The notes beneath the pieces were generated by a model that made no database searches, had not been told where the DNA came from, and was given only the letters and a program-made list of their open reading frames with translations. Made by a program: the position numbers and the translations under genes. A DNA stretch of 64,000 bases, from assembly GCA_003640385.1 (NCBI GenBank), contig RCAB01000001.1, positions 496,001-560,000 of the forward strand, read 5' to 3'. Source of the stretch: Setaria digitata (lineage: Eukaryota > Nematoda > Chromadorea > Rhabditida > Setariidae). Shown piece by piece: positions 20,201 through 32,786 of the stretch (position 1 is the stretch's first letter; every line of letters begins with the position of its first letter).

Positions 20201-23200
20201 TTAGCATACATCCCAGTAAGGAACCTACCAAATCTGTATAACTTGTAGATGGTGTCACAGGAAACATCATTTTATTTTTTTAAACAAATACATAACTTAT
20301 ACTGTTTCAAATTTTAAACATATTTGGGGATTGTTCTAACATTTGTGTAAGGATTATTAATATTAAAATTTTATTGAACATGCACTGGAGAATAAACTCC
20401 GAGCAACTATAATTTCAGTGCTTACTAAATAGTTTTGAGTTTGCATGATTGGTCGAATTTTTAAAATTGAATCACTGTGTTTTCTAATCTATAAGCAGAT
20501 AGAATTCAATCAGTCTGTAAAAGAGATAACTGACACCACTCCAAATAAGAAAGCAAAAATCTAAATCAAGTATTATAAAACATTTTACTGGCTTCTCAGC
20601 AGCATATATTTTATCCTTAGAAACATGTTCTTATCGATTTCAATAATAACCGTGAGGCAATATCATGGTTAAAACATTAGATGACAACTACGCATAATAC
20701 CGTAAGCAGGTAAAAAAAATAAAATTGTAACGGCCTTCACTGACAATTAATTGAACGTGTATCAAAACAAAAAAAAATGAATTTCACACAAAGCTCCCTC
20801 TCAAAACAAAAGGGTTGGAGATGAGAGAAAGTTGACATGTATTATGGACCAAGAGGTTTGGAAATGTATCTATGAGATCTTTTTGAAAGAAAATGATCTA
20901 TGACGAATTAATCACCGTTGTTAAAATATTCAGGACTAATGAGTCATAAGGACGAAAACCACAATCCTGATACTATAAAGAGAAATTGCCTGTCGAGATT
21001 ATATTCGTAATGTTCACTAAATGCAGACAGCAGAATAAAATATTTGAAAAAAAAAAAAAAAAAAACAACTATCTGTTGCTTTCAAATGATATTCCAGGTA
21101 AACTAAATTCGTTATTTACCGCGGTCCAAGGGCTCTTAATAATAAGAATTTGAGCATGAAGCACTGCGTGTGACGGTGAGGAAAGAAGGATATATAGGTT
21201 GAAGGTATTTAATTATTTTGCTTCTAAAAAAAACTAATGTTTAATTTTTTATCCTTGCGCTAATTTGCATCATTCATAACAGTTTGCATAAACGAGGCTA
21301 TCGAATATTCTGTAGAATGACTTTTTTTTTTTTTTTTTTTTTGTAACAGTACGCATGGAATATTACGCAGTTTGAACTCCCTCTCAATTTACAGAACATC
21401 GAGCACTGCTGTAACAAACTGGAATCTGATTTCGGTAAAACTGCCGAGATCGAACTGATTATAAACAACACAAAGTTACATGACTTTTCTGTTCTATTTA
21501 ATTGACTCTCTTCGCGTTTTTGTTTTTAGTAAACGTCAACATTATTTTTTAATTCAAATTTTAATAGATTTATCTCTGGTTGTAATTTAGAAAAGCTAAA
21601 GAATTTTCTGCTCCAAATAAAAAAGAGTTTGTTCACTTACTAGAGAAACACAGAGAGAACAAAAGCAATACAGGAGAAGTTAAGTTCCAAAAGTAATGAA
21701 TTAAAGGCAAAAAGTCACCTAAAACCATTATTTTAAGTCCATTTCAGTATAAGGTAGCTTGTTTGATGAAATAATTTCCAAAAAAGCTGATAACGGCACA
21801 TGATTATAACAATAAATGCACTCTCCTTACCGCCAGTACTTGTCTCCGTTAATTTTACTTTATTAAAAGAATCATCAATTGAATTTAAAAATTCGCTGCC
21901 ATTGTGAATTAAAATATTTGATTTAAAAAATGAACCCTGACATAAAATATATGGACTTATTAAGGTTAGATTTAATATCTTATGTCCAACACAATCAGAC
22001 ACCTGTTGGCTACCCCCACCTATATTTCACAAACTTTCAGTAGTCTAAACTCTGAGAGAAACTGAATGCCATTATTCAAGCTCATATAATATAAAGAGAT
22101 GTTCTAGAGATACTGCCTGCAGAACATAGCCTTAGAAATCCTTTAAATAGGCATCATCTATGTACTTTACTTCCAGCATTTTTTACTTGCACAGAGTTCT
22201 TTTTTTTTTGATTCCCTTGCCGTCATTAAAACAACTTTTTGTTTAACCAGTAATAGAATAAAAGAAATAAGATTACGTCAGGAAGTATTATTACATCCTA
22301 CTTTCATCGAGAAGCGAATAAAGAATTGAGATTGGAGAGAAATGAAAACTTTGAATATAGAAACAAAATGCATACACTTGCCTGTAGTGAAATTTGAAAC
22401 TTCATTTAATCAAATGTCTTAACTGAACTTAAAAAAGTACTAACTTTTTTGATAAGAATTGCACAATTGCTGAACGGTGACGTCGGCTCTGACTCAACTC
22501 CAAGTGTAGTTTGTAGTGTACCTGTATGAAAAACTCCACGATCTCGTCCACTAGATACTATAACAGTGCTAATGAAATCATCTAGAAAATATTCTTTATA
22601 TTTATTATATAGAAGATTAGAGACTAGATGCATGAACATGAAGCTTCTATAAATTATCCAGCAAATGGTATTTATTTAAACAACTTTTTCAATAAAGCAG
22701 TGGAAACCGACAGTAAATGGAGGAAATTAACAGTTTCCAACAAGACTTTCTGCAAAAATAGGATTGAACTTACTCAAAGGAGACATGAGTTTTTCAGCTG
22801 CGTCATTTTTATCTATCAGCAATTGGAATGGACTGGATTGATACTGAAAAGAAAAGAAAAAACAAAAGAAATAAGTGATTTCATAAAAAAGCTCCGAACA
22901 ACCTAATTTTTTTTTTGAAATCACAAATTTCAAACTTATTATGGAAACTGTAGAGATATTAAAATAAAAATATTCCCTATGCCTCCTCGATCGTAAGATC
23001 ACGAAATTCAATATATAGCAGATATTAAAAGAATCTCGCAATTCAATATATAGTGGGAATTAAAAAACCCATGTACAATGTTGTATCATTCAAAATTAAC
23101 AACTAATTACGTCAAGCGACTTTCTTTTTCTTTTAACACTGAGGAATACTGCATGCACAGTGGTGAGTTCCCACTGCAGTATTATCAAGCAGCACCTAAT

Positions 23201-24356
23201 AACATTTTACAAAAACTTGATAAACGACAAATAATGCGAATCAGGTAATACCGACAGATTCCACACGCTTGACCTCGTTTCGGATGCACTTGATGGCCCG
23301 TACCATTGATCATTACTATTTGCAAGTTCTGCGTCGATGAACAGATGACTCAGTGGCATTGACGAGCTGGTACTTTTCAATTCTGGCAAATCTGTCAAGC
23401 ATAAGCTGTGCCTTTCAGTTCGAACACGAACATTATGTCCTGAAAAAGCATTCACATATTATCAATCTGAGTCTTCTTCACACTAGTTAAATTTCAGATA
23501 CTTATCAACTTCAGCAATAATATAGTACATGGTAAAACAACGCACTCTGTGATTTTTTTTCCGATCTGTTTGGGAACAGTACTATCGTTCCAACGCTTTG
23601 AGGACATGGTGGTGGAGTGGTTGTTGCATCTGAACGAGATCTCGATCGAAACGATATACTGAGTGAAGAATCTGATTGCAATGAACCCATATATGTACCC
23701 GGTGGTGTATCATGCGTAACAGGTGGATGTCCAAGATCTGCAACTTATAATGCAAAGTAAAGGCAATAATTTGCTGTGTATAACTATTTTTGAATTATTG
23801 CTTTCTTATTGAAAGGTCTCATGCTAGATTAATAGAAAAAAAAAATTAATAGAAATTTAAAGAGGGAATAAGGTAGTTTTACTATAAATGATACCGATAA
23901 ATTGACTAATAACTTTACAAACGAAAAAAACTTCGCCTTTCAACTGTTTGACCAAATTTAATGACTAATAAAATCATTTAAGCTAACGTAGAAATTAGAC
24001 CTTCGTCGAGTATTTCATTATCGCAAGTGAATGCATTCAACGATTCACGATACGTACGTAAATTTAAACGTTCTCGAAAGGTATCCATCAAGGTGCGTTC
24101 AGATCTGGAATAAAAACAAAATGCACTGAACAATGCATGCATTAATGGTAACTATTTTCAAGAAATACCGCTTCTTCTGCAATCTCACCTTGAAGAGAAA
24201 TCTAACAGGCAGTTAGTGCATGTCAAAAAGTCACCGTCTGAAAGATGGACTCGTCATGTCAAACTCATCTCCGGATCCGCGACGTGTATAGACATTATGC
24301 TGGTGGCCGTTCTCATTCTGTCCATGAGGTATTGCCGATGGTGTATGTGATCCCAT
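14205..24356 (-). CDS. aakg: AMP-activated protein kinase gamma subunit, long form
   Basis: The gamma subunit binds AMP/ADP/ATP through four CBS repeats and controls AMPK. Exons: 24235..24356, 24001..24104, 23546..23737, 23252..23439, 22774..22843, 22445..22581, 21831..21936, 17220..17294, 16588..16688, 16194..16315, 15568..15699, 15261..15387, 14818..14988, 14514..14612, 14205..14423. They sum to 1965 nt (654 residues). The first ~331 residues are Ser/Pro-rich and low-complexity, like the N-terminal extensions of vertebrate gamma2/3. The CBS part has [78 protein letters not shown] and SLSDIL. The key Arg (VRAAPLW), both His (VHRL) and the Asp of TITDF, FDAINL and SLSDIL are present. One junction (intron 14613..14817) needs a GC donor. 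The 5' edge of exon 16588..16688 is the least certain. Confidence 0.9.
17295..21830 (-). other. Large intron of the AMPK gamma gene
   Basis: This 4.5-kb intron separates the gamma-specific N-terminal exons from the last pre-CBS exon. I see no exon with a recognisable motif, no RNA gene and no nested gene. It is very AT-rich with A and T runs. Its position just before the CBS half makes it a plausible place for an internal promoter giving a short gamma isoform (inference). Confidence 0.45.
21322..21342. repeat. T homopolymer (21 nt) in an AMPK gamma intron
   Basis: An uninterrupted run of 21 T residues, probably length-variable and error-prone in assembly. An A run lies about 260 nt before it. 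Confidence 0.8.
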
Positions 24357-24364
24357 TGCTGTTT

Positions 24365-24366
24365 CT
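24365..24366 (-). promoter_or_regulatory. Probable spliced-leader acceptor of the AMPK gamma gene
   Basis: ATATTTCAG lies eight bases before the first ATG of the long AMPK gamma form. No upstream exon is apparent, which fits trans-splicing. Confidence 0.5.
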
Positions 24367-25949
24367 GAAATATTCGTAACTAATTTAAAAAACTGCATGT
24401 AGAATGCCGCTTCTGTAAAGAACCGTCGATATATTTATCTGCCAGGAACAAGTACAGAGTTGCAACCAGTCTCACTACGCTTACAATATAACAATTGATT
24501 TTATAACTTAACCGATAGTTTCGTTCACAATTTCTCAATTACGTAAAACATTTCACTGACAAAATCCAAGCAATTAAATAAAAGGAGTTGAAAAAAAAAA
24601 AAAATCAAAAAAAAAAAACAGAAAGATGCGAGGAAAAGGCAGCTTTAATTTGAAGAGAATTTAAGTCTCGTCTTTTCAGAATTTCATAAAAAGTGACGAA
24701 AAGTCAGCTGATAAGTTCAATCTGTTTATATCTTGGAAAGATCAATTCATTAGAATTTCAATTATCTCGAGACGATTTTCTTCATTCAGTTTTACTTGAT
24801 TAATCGTAAAAAAAACAGAAATTAGGAATTACAATCAAACTTAGCTGCGACATAATTTTATAAACTACCTGATGACTAAGTTTCCTACTGATACTAATAA
24901 TCAACTACAAGCACCATTAGAATACAAACATTAATGTTAATGATTAAAATATTATCAACAATAATCACTAAAAAACATATGCGAGTACCTGATTAAATGC
25001 TCGTTAAAGTTAGGTACTGTTTACAAACTTTGAAGGAATAAGATTCTTCTTGTCCCAGAGCCTTCCTTGAATGTACTGTTCAAAAGTATCAATTGAAAAC
25101 AAGCAGTACTACAAAATCTTCTCATATGTACCATACACTTCCTCTTCATCTCCGCATTTATACTTAATTCACACTATTATCACTTCAACGACTACAACAG
25201 GAGATAGGCATCACTCACAACTAGCCAATCATTTGAAGGAGATAAAGGCGATTGGTTAGACGGTCCTAGTCTCATGGAATTAACATTTAACATTATAAGC
25301 AACAGAAGATGAAAGTTACACCTGTACAAGAAAGCAACTATCACCTGCATGACAACGTAGTGGAAATGAATAGTCCATCAGGGAAGCGATACCTTTCTTT
25401 CTCTCAACTATTCAATCTTCCTAGGGTACAGCATCCTGTTGTTGGCAACAGGAAGAGTAAATGCTTCGGCGATGACGGAGTCAGTGAATGTTGGTAGGAT
25501 AGAAGAGCAGATGGTCAGCGAAGCGATGAAGGGAATGATTTGAAGGATGACATGTCTAGGTCCACATACGGTATCGAGCCTTATTGAATTCCCAACATGA
25601 AATAGTAATATCGCGGTTTACAATGCTTAGACACCTCTTCTAGTTCCATGGCTAAAATTTTTTGTTTTCCTATTATTACCCCTCCGAAAAGGTCCACTAT
25701 CACTGTACTCACTGGACTCAAGACAAATATCTCAACCCCTGTCACATTCCTTATCACAGGAGATCATTTAACAGATCTCGAGAATGTGCAGTGAATGGAA
25801 TTGCACGAAATCGGATCCAAATGCTATCAGTTCGTTCATCGTTCTACTGTCAGCGCTGTGAAAAATAGCTTTGTTCCATAGAACAAACCAAATTAGCAAA
25901 CAGATACCGCGCAATTACTTGGGGAAAAGTGCAACATCGTGCGTAACTT

Positions 25950-25961
25950 TGCGCATGCGCG
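25950..25961. promoter_or_regulatory. NRF1-like palindrome in a CpG-rich patch
   Basis: The 12 bases TGCGCATGCGCG match the palindromic NRF-1 consensus (TGCGCATGCGCA) at 11 of 12 positions. They sit about 1.6 kb upstream of the AMPK gamma start. Several CpGs are clustered around them in otherwise AT-rich DNA. Function is inferred only from the motif. Confidence 0.22.
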
Positions 25962-28900
25962 CATATTATATCTTAAATTGGTTTACAGCAAAATTACTCG
26001 AAGGATATACCAAATGGGTAAGCTCAGTTTACGCTATAAAATGCGCTAGCAAGTAAAGTAAATTACACGTCATTGTTACGTAATTGTTGCTTTACTCCTT
26101 CACCTTTTCGTAACTTGCCTAACTACGTAAAAAGGAAACAGCGTCAACGTTTCGCGCCACAAACACTCACTCATTATTGGATTCACGCCAACATGCACTG
26201 TTGCAGCACTATCTCTGACTTTATGTTGTTCATCGACGTGCACGTGAAGTCTGACACGCTTTGTTCCGTTACAGACAGGTACACCTACGTTAAGTGTACG
26301 GACGTCACGGTTTCCGCGTGAGGTCAGACGAGAATTCCAGTTCTCTCGCATGTTGAAATTGATTGTTTAATCCAGCAGCAACGTAAAACGTGTTGTACAG
26401 TGTTGTCGATTCAGAGTCTGATCCAAACATGCATTACACGTTATCTTGGAGTGATGAAGACCCTTCTCACCTATGGATTTCGTCGACCACGTCGCAGACA
26501 AGGGACGAGGGTTGAAGAGCTTCGTCCGTCAGATAGTGCTAATTTCTCTTTTCACACTTTGATAAAATTTCTGAATGCTTTCAACAGTTTGTTTCCATCG
26601 GAAAGCATTCGCCATTGTTCGTAAATACAATGACAGAAAGTACTTGAGGAAAGTAGCTCGGCTACATGTAGCAAGCAATTTGATTGACAATAGTTGGCTT
26701 CAGGTTCTCCAGTCTGCAGGGAATTCAGGACTGATAATGAGTTTCATGTTGTAAGAGATTGAACATGGCTTTGATGGTATAGAAATCTTCACTGTTAGTT
26801 GAGAATCTAGGAAAGCTTTACTTGATTTTAGTTAAAATTCAATCATTTTTTCAGTTTAGCAAACATGCTTACATTTTCAGGTGTTGATTCAGGGGTATAA
26901 ACATGTGAATAGACAAACTGTTGACAGTGCATACATTCTCGACCATTATTTTGATACTATGTACTACTAGATCCAGTCCACACGTAAATACGGAAAATGT
27001 GCTCGGACTAAAACCTTCCGGAAAGAATCGTAAAGAGAAGGACTACGTCGCAAGAACCACTGGAGGATGCAATTTTACAACAGCATTTCAACTTTCAACC
27101 TATTCCAGTTCTTATCTACCAAAATAAAGAAATTTTATCCTCTGCATCCTGCAACGTGTAATGAAATGATTTCGGACAGTTGAAATGGAAACCTCCTACA
27201 TAAAACAATAATTCCAGTGCAGGAAACCGATATAAATTTGAAGGAAAATATTGCAGGAATGTGAACTTCGCAGCTATTGCATCATTTTTCAAAGAAATTT
27301 GTTGATTTATGATTATTTAAGAAACAGGATAAATCCCTCTTCTTAACAACATGGCTACATTGACTGCTGGCTATTTATGTATCACTCTATTCCAAATCAT
27401 ATAAAACTTGACCGTTTGATTTGGATTAAGTTCAGGACTATGCTTTTTTTTTTCCAAAATTTTCGAGAAAATTCGGGTTTCATAAAGTCTCAGAAAATTG
27501 CTGAAGTGAAAACTATAGAGCATCTTGTGATATATATATATGGCATCAAATAAGATAAAACTTTATTGCTTCACTTTTAATTTAAAAATGCCACTGGAAA
27601 TCAGTCGTTATTTATGTGCTCTTCGTCTGATTCTGATTCTGAAAGTTTTGATGCCCGTAATTTGCTCACTGCTTCTGTGGAGGAAGAACTGGGATCCTAA
27701 ATAAAAGACTCCAAATAATACCATTACTGCGATTGTTTTCTAAATTAAATTATTTACTTCTTTTGCTATAATTTTTCATTTTCTTTCAATTTGAGAATTC
27801 TTCAAACTAAAATTTTTACAACTGAAATGAAATGCAAATCTTTTCCATGAATTTTCAGTTAACGCACATATGAAGCTTCTGTAGGATTCTTTCTTTTTTC
27901 ATCGCTGTTACTATCCGTAGCAGTGACAGTGGACTGCTGCATATGTAGTGTTTTGGAACTAAGATATTTACATTCTCGCATTGGGCACAAAAATTTACCA
28001 TCACGCTCTAAACACGTATGTTGAACTATAAAACTTGGCAATTTTTACCATTCTCGTTATTGCTAGAGGGATTTTTTCTCGAGGCTGGATGAAAAAGTCT
28101 CCAAAGATTTGCCCAAGCTGAGTGGAAATTGATGAAGGATAAAATTTTTAGAGGCCAGAGAGGAACGAACCAACAAGGGAGCATTCATTAAGACACATTC
28201 CACATAAAGCATGAAGACAAGGGAATTTCGTTAATTCATCAGATGAATAAATGTCACCACACGTCCCGTCGCATTCTTGCATCGTTGGCTGCAGAAGCAA
28301 TCATGGCGATAACAGATGGATGTATGTTCAAATATCAGTTTCAACACCTTCAGTAGTGCGTAGCATCGCATCGTGGATTGCACTACTTGCCGTAAGGTAC
28401 CCGATAGCTAGCTCTTTAGCGGAACTTTTCGGCAAACAAGCAACCTCGAACGGGTAGTGACAGAGTAGCAAAGAAGTGATTTTTGAGAGGGAGTAAGAGA
28501 TGGACGAATTTTCATAAAATTTACCATAGCGGGAAGTTCATAACTGCTGTCGGAGGGTTTTGCTGTGCTAATGTCCATGAAGACGTGGGCGTCTGTGGCA
28601 GAATGACAGCCATTTGCGCAAGGCATGCTCTTCCTGTTTTCTGACATCTCCGCTCAGATGCAAAATAAATGATCATATTCAAATCAGACTTAAAATGACA
28701 AAGATCAACTGCCACTTTCGTACACTCAATCAGAATCACTTCAAAAATGGGAAAATCTTTACAATCAGAGAAATCGAACCATCCGCTCAGAATGCGACGT
28801 TCTGAAAAATGATTCAGATGCGTATCTGTTGGTCTATTTTTACCAACCGCACATTTCAAATTCTCATAGGCAAGTGTTCTCTCTCAGAAAACAAAAAACA

Positions 28901-31082
28901 TCTATTCGATTCACTTGATATATAATTAATTGGAAAGCACTGTTGACAATAACAGGTTGAACCGTGAAATCTGCCTAACGAATAAAGGTTTCAATAGACT
29001 GGTGTCAGCAGCAGAGTTTTCCTGATGCTCTTATGCAGATATTATCCATGTACGGTTTCCTGGCTAACTTTCGTCCTCTGAAAAAGGAAATTTTAATGAA
29101 AGCTTATAAATCAAAGAATTTGTTCTAGCGTTTGATGCTTCCTTCCAAAAGAGTAAGCTAAGTGCTGCATTTTTAAAACTACTTGACTCCAGTGATAACT
29201 TCCTTGAATTCATAGAAACTGATTCCATATAGTTTCAAGTGATAAATAAAATATAGCTATTGGTAATCTTATCACTACAGCAGTACATTAACAAAGTTTG
29301 AATGATCAGTAGTGAGTGAATCTTTGATGAACACTTAACGACAATGAGAACCGTTGCATATCAATTCCGACAAGGTGAATGAAAAACTGATTAGAGAAGA
29401 ATAATTCCTGACCAGATTATCTCCTGTTTACTTCTCTTCATCAGGTAAGGTTTATTAAGCAAGTACGATTTCGCAGAATCTTATTCTTGACTGCTTAGAT
29501 GCTAAACTTATAACGGAAGTCTGCTGGCCACAAGCCATATAAAAATGCATACATGGCACTATGTGAATCCCTTGAAAAGTACTCAGTAGATTAGCTTCTG
29601 CAGGCTATCAAAATCAAATACTCCAGTTGTGAAGGTAGAATAGTAATAGGATAGTAATAGATTGCTTCTATCCATAAATACGCTATCATTGCAGCCAAGC
29701 TCTTCTGATCTTAGTTGTTGCTACCAAGAGTGAGCTTATAAACTTATTAATTTATATTACCAACTGTTGAGAAAAGGAAGAAATCAGAGGGTAAGACGTC
29801 AGGTAAACATTTTACAGGTAAAGCAATGACTGTGCTGAACGATAAAAGCAAGCTTTTGTGGCCCAAAGAAATTAAATTGATCTCTTTGTATCAACCAAAT
29901 GGAAAAGTTGCATATCAGATGAAATTCATTCAGGACACAGCGATGGACGAAACAATTTTCATTTAATTAATTCATTTACTTAACAGTGTCAAAGGAAAAT
30001 ATAAAAGAAATATTAGTCCAAAACTCCCGCAAATAACTGTGAACTTATCAGTGATCCTTCCTGAAAAGATGGCATTTGGTGATTCGGAAGATATACATAA
30101 TAGAAATTGTGTGACTGACATGCACTGAACAAAGTACTTGCTGCTTTCCTGTAGTCTACCGAAAAGTTATCTAGTCAGTCTGAGATCTGACTCTGCTTTA
30201 ATTGGCCTAATTGAGTTAACCTCCACTAATTAAAACAATGTGCACACGACGAGAGATGAGCCTTTTTTCTACCACTTGATCTTCTCTCTGATATTTCTCT
30301 AATCTTTCCCTTCCTGGTTTGTGGCTTTCATGATCTCATTTACTATGTCTCCAGCCTTTCGTTCTTCCTGCTTAGTTTCATTGTCACATCAATTCAAAAT
30401 AAAACATCCTGCCATTCCACATTCTCGTCATTTCATAGCGAATTGCTTGCTTCAGGTGGTATGTTACAAACGTGGACCGACTCTTTTCCGGATGGCCGTG
30501 AGGATGAAACTGTGTTATGTTCTGTTCAGGAGGCGCCGTCCGTGTTCAATAGTTGTAATATTCCGCGCAAAGCTTTTACACAAATCCGAAAATTCACCAA
30601 TTTCTTTGAGCGTGGCGTGATGAAAGGAGTAATTAGCTTTTTAACTAAGTACTAAATTCTCCATTTGTTCCATCTCTATAGCTAACTAGATAGTCGTCTG
30701 GCTTAGTTGAAAAGTTCCAGAAAAATATTACCGTTACGAGATGATTAGAGAATCGGAAATGGAACTGTACTGTAAAAATTTTGATCGAATTAGTGTTGAT
30801 TTGCTTTGGTCGTAGACGATTAGATTTTGCATACTTTCTTTAATCAAAAGAATTCTTCCCTCACCGTAATTATTCTGTAGCTCTGTCCAAGTCACTGCGC
30901 AGAATTCATTTAGTACTGGGACGGTACTTGGAACAATTGAGCAAGTTGGTAAAGAAGCGGAATGTTCCATTAAGGCAGCAGTAGACCAATTGTCAGGGAC
31001 CGACCGAACAGCATGCAAGGATGGATCTTTTGGTCCCTTTTCTGTTAGCCAGTTTGAATTTACCTTTTATCAGATTCAGGTG

Positions 31083-31149
31083 CTTCTTTTCTTGTGGGTT
31101 CAGTTCCTTCGTGTGCTTCTGACGACAAACTTCTTTCCGTTCCAGGAGT
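31083..31149 (+). repeat. 66-bp direct repeat, left copy
   Basis: This copy begins CTTCTTTTCTTGTGGGTT and contains CTTCGTGTGCTTCTGACGAC. The right copy at 31585..31650 matches at roughly 57 of 66 positions by eye. The two copies bracket a tRNA-Arg gene. I see no terminal inverted repeats or transposase remnant. Confidence 0.75.
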
Positions 31150-31375
31150 CGTGCTCTCTGGAAGACACCAAGAGAAGGATTTGTTCACGGCCCAAACCAC
31201 ATTCAGGGAACAGCATTACGGTACTGCTTTGTCTTCTGTCGATTCCAGGCCCATCTCGTCTTCTCGTCCCATTCCTGTTGCTCCATTCTTACCGATACTA
31301 TTCATTTTCAAATTTCGTCTCTCCACTTCGCAAATCATCGAAAATCAATTTTTATCGGCTATTCAATTATTCACG

Positions 31376-31448
31376 GGCCCTGTGGCCTAATGGATAAGGC
31401 GTCGGACTTCGGATCCGAAGATTGCAGGTTCGAGTCCTGCCAGGGTCG
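31376..31448 (+). tRNA. tRNA-Arg (anticodon UCG)
   Basis: 73 nt. The 7-bp acceptor stem GGCCCTG pairs with CAGGGTC (one G-U), followed by discriminator G. The D arm is GCCT-loop-AGGC. The anticodon stem TCGGA/TCCGA has loop CTTCGGA, giving anticodon UCG. The T arm has GGTTCGAGTCC. There is no intron. A TTTT pol III stop lies eight bases after the gene. The sequence follows the common eukaryotic tRNA-Arg(UCG) pattern. Confidence 0.97.
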
Positions 31449-32713
31449 AAGCAACGTTTTACCCACTTTTATTCGGCATGGAAAATAAGTTATACGAGAT
31501 ACACCAAGCTTTAACAGGATTTTTTTCGACGATTATTCTGTTGAAAATAAGTGTTTGGAAACTTTTATAAATTTATAGTTTTTTCTTCTTTTATTGTGGG
31601 TTGAGCCCCTTCGTGTGCTTCTAACGACAAACTTCTTTCCGCTTCAGCAGTACAAATTCCGGCTCTGTAAAATTCAATCTTGAATGCTTTTGTGTATTTT
31701 ACTTAGACGGGACCGTGAATGGATCAAGAGATTTGTTGATAGAATTGAAGAAAAGTTTGGGAGAGCTCGAAAAGTTAGTTGACACTGTAGAAAACTATAC
31801 AGATTCAACCGGAAATACACACAGCAACTGCAGACACTATTCCAATAATTCATTCAATTAATAATTCCAAGTTGTCCCTTTTTTGAAATTCAAAGACTGT
31901 TCGAATTTCTCTTCTTGTTAAGTTACACACTGTAAGCTGCCTTCATTACAAGTGAGCTACTTTTTTGTTGACCAGAATCCAGTACGTACTAGACTGAACG
32001 ATCCGATTATCCTTTGGATAGCCTAACTCTAATTTCAATAGAGTTGACCGTTTTGCAATAAAACACCTTCAGTACAATTTTCTTCTGAAATATTCAATTA
32101 CTGTTTTTTGTGATAAAAGATAACTTGGCATCGGTAGCCGTAATGATCTTTCTGCAGCCCCACCGAAAGAATAGCAAGCAGCCTTGAATTACGGCTTCTT
32201 TTCACCCATATCAGGAGTTGGTGGTTGAGTGGTGGAAATAATCCTCCTGGTGCTGCACAGAAGAATCGGAAGTGCCTGTTGTCACTGCTTGTTCATTCTG
32301 TTCGCTTGACCTCTTTCTCCTTATCCGCAGGACTCAACTACTTACGGATATTGAGAGATGTAAAAAGTTTCTTAACTTCCAATAAATTCAGAAATCTGAA
32401 GATATTTGACTGGACCACATATCAGATATTTCCTTTGTTTGTAGAGCCGACAATTAACCTAACCTAGAGAATTAGTAAACTGGGCAGCATTTTCGAAGCT
32501 CATGTAATTGCGGCCTTACTCTTGGAAGAATTTCGTTAAATATTCATCAATGAAGACGTGAATGCTATTAAAGTCCACTCAAGCGAAGTACAATTCCCTA
32601 ACTCTACTTGTCTCCAATCTAAAACGTTATTCGCCCATCATGATCAAACCAACTCTTTTCGCTCTAAGCAAGCTCGACTCGCTCGTTTTGCCTTCAGTTG
32701 CAAGAAAGTGACA
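31449..32713. other. Spacer between two tRNA-Arg genes
   Basis: It contains the right copy of the 66-bp repeat. An open segment at about 31712..31870 (+) follows an ACTTAG acceptor-like site but has no recognisable motif and no partner exon. Otherwise nothing is seen. Confidence 0.45.
31585..31650 (+). repeat. 66-bp direct repeat, right copy
   Basis: This copy reads CTTCTTTTATTGTGGGTT and then CTTCGTGTGCTTCTAACGAC. It is the partner of 31083..31149 at about 500 bp spacing. Differences are scattered substitutions, so the duplication is not recent. Confidence 0.75.
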
Positions 32714-32786
32714 CGACCCTGGCAGGACTCGAACCTGCAATCTTCGGATCCGAAGTCCGACGCCTTATCCATTGGGCCACAGGGCC
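32714..32786 (-). tRNA. tRNA-Arg (anticodon UCG), second copy
   Basis: 73 nt, identical to the copy at 31376..31448 except for C instead of T at tRNA position 13. That turns the T13-A22 pair of the D stem into C-A, a combination also found in other functional tRNA-Arg species. Acceptor, anticodon (UCG) and T arms are intact. The orientation is opposite to the first copy, about 1.27 kb away. Confidence 0.95.

Larger units (their letters stand above)
24367..31375. other. Gene-poor intergenic region
   Basis: Seven kilobases without a gene I can support. Short open frames on both strands (for example 25309..25497 +, 26073..26321 +, 27859..28041 -, 28521..28859 -, 30443..30655 +) have no recognisable motifs and no consistent splice partners. 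Segments near 25.9-26.4 kb and 28.2-28.7 kb are richer in G+C and contain CpG. They could be promoter-proximal sequence for the AMPK gamma gene or decayed genes. Confidence 0.45.

Noticed and set aside
27859..28117. Two minus-strand exon-like segments with matching phases, the second with Cys pairs suggesting a zinc finger
   Set aside because: The intron between them would be only 23 nt, too short to be spliced, and the Cys/His spacing does not complete a C2H2 finger.
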